Source: PZPK01 sp965230795 (GTDB lineage: Bacteria > Pseudomonadota > Gammaproteobacteria > Pseudomonadales > Oleiphilaceae). Taken from it: a DNA stretch of 64,000 bases. Shown here in pieces: positions 61,164 to 64,000 of the stretch. The notes beneath the pieces are model-generated. The model saw only the letters and a program-made list of their open reading frames with translations, was not told where the DNA came from and did no database searches. Both the position numbers and the translations under genes were made by a program. The stretch is taken from the NCBI GenBank assembly GCA_965230795.1, contig OZ246020.1, forward strand, positions 2,356,001 to 2,420,000, given 5' to 3'. The stretch's first letter is position 1; every line of letters begins with the position of its first letter.

Positions 61164-61517
61164 TTAGTTATCTTCGGATTTAATCTCACCCAATTTTCGC
61201 TCTCGATTTAGCAAAAACAGGGGCAAGGCAAAGGCGATGGCAACCACAAAGGTGAGCACCACATAGGCCCACCAGTGGCGCATATTCAGACGCCGCGCTT
61301 CGACAAAGGACCAGCCCAGAAACGCGACGACTACGACAAGCAGATCGTTGGAAATGGAGGCGGAAGCGTGGTTGACGTAGTTCTCGGTGATAAAGGTCCA
61401 GGCGGAGAAACCGCCGTGTTGCCCGATAAATTGAAGGTTGAAGTATCCCGTCGCTACGACGCCGGCGACGGCGCAAAGTCCATAGAAAATCTGGAGGGAT
61501 TGGGAGGGTCTTTCCAT
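61164..61517 (-). CDS. DUF2834-family membrane protein
   Basis: A 117-residue protein with three membrane segments (FYGLCAVAGVVATGYFN, ISNDLLVVVVAFLGWSFVE, WAYVVLTFVVAIAFALPLFL). The FVEARRLNMRHWWAYVV loop is a DUF2834 signature. It is probably cotranscribed with the DUF3185 gene. Function unknown. Confidence 0.75.
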   Translation of the reverse strand: MERPSQSLQIFYGLCAVAGVVATGYFNLQFIGQHGGFSAWTFITENYVNHASASISNDLLVVVVAFLGWSFVEARRLNMRHWWAYVVLTFVVAIAFALPLFLLNRERKLGEIKSEDN

Positions 61518-61673
61518 CGGTTCCGTTCCTTTGGTGTTGGCTTGTTATTAGCCCAGTCAGTTTTCCATCTTAGTGCGTAATGTGTCCAGGGGAAAAGGTG
61601 GCTTGCCGGGATTCCTTGCGTGAAAACAATGGGCAAAAACAAAGAATAAAGCACTGGACAAAAACAACGAATA

Positions 61674-61795
61674 AAACAATGGGTCCCCGCCTGCGCGGGG
61701 ACGACAAAAGGGGGCTTGGATAACCTTGCGATGCGGGGACGACAAAAGGGGGCTTGGATAACGTGGCGATGCGGGGACGACCAAGGGGGCGTTGC
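61674..61795. repeat. REP palindrome and 38-bp tandem repeat
   Basis: A CCCCGCCTGCGCGGGG palindrome with flanking ACAATGGGT (61674-61700) is followed by a 38-bp unit repeating about 2.5 times from 61697 (copies start at 61697, 61735 and 61773). Each contains GGGGACGAC and GGGGGCTTGGATAAC. The rest of spacer 61518-62023 is RAYT ghost and REP-type sequence. Confidence 0.75.
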
Positions 61796-61799
61796 AAAT

Positions 61800-61913
61800 T
61801 TAGTGGGGGCAGATGAGACTTCCTCTTTTAGGCTGCCCTATTTTCGCTGGCCTAACACGCCGATTGAGCAATACCTCAAGCTCTTCCTTATAGCGTTCAC
61901 TTCCTAACGCTAA
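61800..61913 (-). pseudogene. RAYT C-terminal remnant
   Basis: Reading the minus strand gives LALGSERYKEELEVLLNRR then VRPAKIGQPKRGS and a stop, matching the RAYT tail at 54232 (NLALGNEKFKRDIEALTGRR). No upstream transposase sequence follows. A shorter related tail (GRPKRESLI and stop) is at about 60900-60940. Confidence 0.75.
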
Positions 61914-61937
61914 TTTTCAGTAAAGTCTTATCTGAAA

Positions 61938-61982
61938 AAAAAAGGGGTCGGTGACAAACGAGAATCATTTATACCACCTCAC
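61938..61982 (+). repeat. 45-bp repeat, copy 2
   Basis: Partner of 54155-54199 with one mismatch in 45 bp. It follows the RAYT remnant, as copy 1 accompanies the intact RAYT. Confidence 0.8.
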
Positions 61983-62023
61983 TGTTAATTTGCAGTTAAG
62001 TCTTATCTGACCCCACTTTTATG

Positions 62024-63082
62024 CTAATCCGGGCGCCCTTTCAACTTCCTCGATTCGTTAAGCGTGTGTTTGTAGAACTTGCCCAGGGCTTTGTCTTTCG
62101 CGCGCTTTTCCATCAGGCTGGCTGAATTGAGGGCTTCTTCCCGCAAGATCTTTTGGTAGTTCAGCAAACGGCGTTCATCCAGATCACCCTGCTCGACCGC
62201 TTCGAGTACGGCACAGCCCGGTTCGCTTTGATGCTGGCAGTCGCCATATTTGCAGGACAGAGCGAGTTCTTCGATGTCCGCAAAGGTGGTGGCGATGCCC
62301 TCTTTACATTCGGCCAGTTGAATCTCTCGCATACCGGGCGTGTCGAGAATCAGTGCACCATTGGGCAAAGTAATCAGCGAGCGACGGGTGGTGGTATGAC
62401 GGCCCTTGGCATCGTCTTCCCGAATACCGGACGTACTCTGTCGCGCCTCCCCAAGAAGTGTATTGATCAGTGTTGATTTACCCACTCCGGATGAACCGAG
62501 CACGCCAATGGTTGTGCCTCCTGCCATCCAAACATCCAGTTGAGACACGCTGTCTGCATCCAGGCCATTGATGGCTTCCACGGCAAGGCCTGGGTCCAGT
62601 GCCTGTACCTGGGTGACATAGTCCTCTGGCGAATCAACCTCATCTGCCTTGCTCAGAATCACCACCGGTTCGGCACCGGATTCATTGACCAGAGCCAGAA
62701 ACCGTTCCAGTCGATTCAGATTGAAGTCTTCGTTCATGGAGCTGACGATAAATGCCGTATCGATATTGGCGGATATCAACTGGGGTTTCACTTGAGTACC
62801 CGCCGCTTTACGCTGAAACAGGGTTTTGCGTTCAAGGACGCTTTGAAATTTTCCGGATTTATCTAACAGCACCCAATCGCCGACAACCAGTGCAGGCATG
62901 GATTCGGTTATCGCTAAGGTGATGTGCTCAATGCCGTTCGCGGTAACCGTCGCGAGAGTTAACTGCGAACGATGCTGTTCGACCACGCGGGCCGCCGTGG
63001 CGTACTCCCAATCGTCCAGAGACAATTGCTGTTGAAAGTATGCCTGCCAACCCAGCTTAGCCAGCGCAGCGAAGTCAGACAT
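62024..63082 (-). CDS. rsgA: ribosome small-subunit-dependent GTPase RsgA
   Basis: A 352-residue circularly permuted GTPase acting in late 30S assembly. An N-terminal OB-like domain is followed by the permuted G motifs: G4 VILSKADEVD, G1 GSSGVGKSTL, then HTTTRRSL and DTPGMREIQL. The zinc cluster CKYGDCQHQSEPGC is at the C-terminus. Length and order match the family. It is followed by a REP-rich region. Confidence 0.94.
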   Translation of the reverse strand: MSDFAALAKLGWQAYFQQQLSLDDWEYATAARVVEQHRSQLTLATVTANGIEHITLAITESMPALVVGDWVLLDKSGKFQSVLERKTLFQRKAAGTQVKPQLISANIDTAFIVSSMNEDFNLNRLERFLALVNESGAEPVVILSKADEVDSPEDYVTQVQALDPGLAVEAINGLDADSVSQLDVWMAGGTTIGVLGSSGVGKSTLINTLLGEARQSTSGIREDDAKGRHTTTRRSLITLPNGALILDTPGMREIQLAECKEGIATTFADIEELALSCKYGDCQHQSEPGCAVLEAVEQGDLDERRLLNYQKILREEALNSASLMEKRAKDKALGKFYKHTLNESRKLKGRPD

Positions 63083-63112
63083 ACTGGCCCCTGTTTAGGT
63101 AACTAATGTTCA

Positions 63113-63457
63113 TCAGGGCCTGAGCGCGTCCGCAGGATTCGGGCATTTGGAATTGGCTATCTGCATGACCTGTGACTTCAGCTCGTCACTTTGGTCAATC
63201 TCGGGATACTTGTTCGGCAGTTTGCCAAAGCATTCGTTGGACGCACTCATCACGCCCATCATCTCTCCCTGCGCTTCGGCAAGTTTGGAATAGTCACCCT
63301 GGGCTTTGGCGCTGGTAATTTCCGCAACAGCCTTTTCAACAATGGCATAAGGCGCTTCCAGACAACTGCAAACATCATCGGCAGCGGCCTGCAGGTCTAC
63401 CGCAAAGGCGCTGGGCGATATCAAGATGGCGAGTATCAGATATTGTTTTTTCATCAT
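63113..63457 (-). CDS. small exported protein of unknown function
   Basis: A 114-residue protein with a signal peptide (YLILAILISPSAFA). The mature part has four cysteines (CSC, NECF and SKCP) spaced CxC...C...C, likely forming disulfides. The ATG at 63457 follows GAAGGA. No family is recognised. It lies 31 bp upstream of rsgA on the same strand. Confidence 0.55.
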   Translation of the reverse strand: MMKKQYLILAILISPSAFAVDLQAAADDVCSCLEAPYAIVEKAVAEITSAKAQGDYSKLAEAQGEMMGVMSASNECFGKLPNKYPEIDQSDELKSQVMQIANSKCPNPADALRP

Positions 63458-63559
63458 GTATTCCTTCACTGATTGGGAGGGACTGCCTTCGAGTGGAAAT
63501 GTACTCCTTTTCCGGGTCGATGGACACCGGTATGGCGTCCATCCCTATGCCTTTTCGGA

Positions 63560-64000
63560 TTACAGCCCTTGCTCCTGAATTTCCTTGCTAACCAGTCGAT
63601 ACTTGCCTTCTCGGGATTCACGGTGGTATTGCTCGTACTTTCCGGATTCTTTTAGTTGTTGCAGGGCGATATCAAAACGCTGCTGGCGTTCCAGCGCTTC
63701 AGGATCAGCCTTGGAAAACAGTATATGCAGGTTGGTCAGAGGCTTCAGTGGTAGGGGGTGATGCGTGATTTTATTGACTTGTTCCGAGGGGAACAGATCA
63801 TACAGTTGCGCATATCCGACAGCAACATCGTTGGGGAATAAATCAATTCTGCCGGCCATCAGTTTGTGCCAGTTCAATTCATCCGAGTGAATCCATTCAA
63901 TACTATAAATCCCGTTTTTTGAGGTATCGAGAAATTCCTTGCCATAGTTATAACTGTTGGTACCCCCAATGGTCAGGTTGCGGAGATCCTTTAATGTCTG
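63560..64000 (-). CDS. periplasmic solute-binding protein, family 3-like (partial)
   Basis: A C-terminal part of at least 146 codons, open to the window edge. Readable segments are LRNLTIGGTNSYNYGKEFLD, LMAGRIDLFPNDVAVGYAQL, and ALQQLKESGKYEQYHRESR, which fit family 3 binding proteins. It resembles the gene at 59534 in the RIDLFP segment. The start lies outside the window. Confidence 0.68.
   Translation of the reverse strand, partial: QTLKDLRNLTIGGTNSYNYGKEFLDTSKNGIYSIEWIHSDELNWHKLMAGRIDLFPNDVAVGYAQLYDLFPSEQVNKITHHPLPLKPLTNLHILFSKADPEALERQQRFDIALQQLKESGKYEQYHRESREGKYRLVSKEIQEQGL

Overview
The window looks like a chromosomal segment of a free-living, probably marine, gammaproteobacterium. The evidence is protein-level resemblance (Fbp, Ndh remnant, RsgA, korAB, LysE, GlxA-type regulators), many solitary periplasmic solute-binding proteins, a MASE1-PAS-GGDEF-EAL c-di-GMP enzyme, and dispersed REP-like palindromes. 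No rRNA or tRNA gene was seen. Gene density is normal for a bacterial chromosome, except in repeat-rich spacers and one decayed mobile-element zone.

Layout. 0-9 kb holds single genes: an HxxxD acyltransferase-like protein, a TerB-like protein, a lipoprotein, fructose-bisphosphatase, two orphan solute-binding proteins, an unusual pyruvate-kinase-like protein without the C-terminal domain, and a LOV-like PAS protein lacking the photoactive cysteine. 9-21 kb holds a two-gene 2-oxoacid oxidoreductase (korAB type), another solute-binding protein, an enoyl-CoA hydratase/MarR pair behind a perfect palindromic operator, a GlxA-type AraC regulator, a decayed paiB, a c-di-GMP enzyme, and a MerR regulator divergent from an NAD-dependent epimerase with a MerR-type long-spacer promoter.

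22.7-32.5 kb is a complete 2-aminoethylphosphonate (AEP) catabolic island. It contains a PhnF-like GntR regulator, a phnS/phnT/fused-permease uptake system, phnW (AEP transaminase), phnX (phosphonatase), an EamA exporter-like protein, a HAD phosphatase, a PhnZ-like HD-domain oxygenase and an SMR transporter. Two copies of a TGGTCTATACCA-type operator lie before the regulator gene and before phnS. AEP would be imported, transaminated to phosphonoacetaldehyde and split to acetaldehyde and phosphate.

33-37.7 kb has a LysR/LysE pair, a lipoprotein, a DUF2059 protein and an exonuclease/GIY-YIG fusion. 37.9-45.5 kb is a V/A-type ATPase operon in the order B-D-I-K-E-DUF2764-A. This is a circular permutation of the E-DUF2764-A-B-D-I-K order known from chlamydiae and spirochaetes. 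The proteolipid keeps the sodium-ligand residues of Enterococcus NtpK, so a sodium pump or sodium-driven synthase is predicted.

45.5-48.3 kb is a two-gene secreted-protein module between arrays of the same short repeats. 48.8-51.7 kb is a three-gene minus-strand unit: cytochrome c5, then a Tat-exported sugar-lactone oxidase-like flavoprotein, then a D-cysteine desulfhydrase/ACC deaminase-like PLP enzyme. 52-56 kb is a scar zone with two IS3-family fragments, a 104-bp duplicated end of an AraC-type gene, a REP-associated transposase (RAYT) element bounded by inverted repeats, and an ndh gene that has lost its 5' third at the element edge. 56-60 kb carries an SDR/AraC pair, a SEC-C/2-oxoglutarate oxygenase and a solute-binding protein. 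60-62 kb is a second scar zone with an IS4-family stub, RAYT C-terminal ghosts, 38-bp tandem repeats and two small membrane proteins. rsgA, a small secreted protein and a solute-binding protein cut by the window edge finish the segment.
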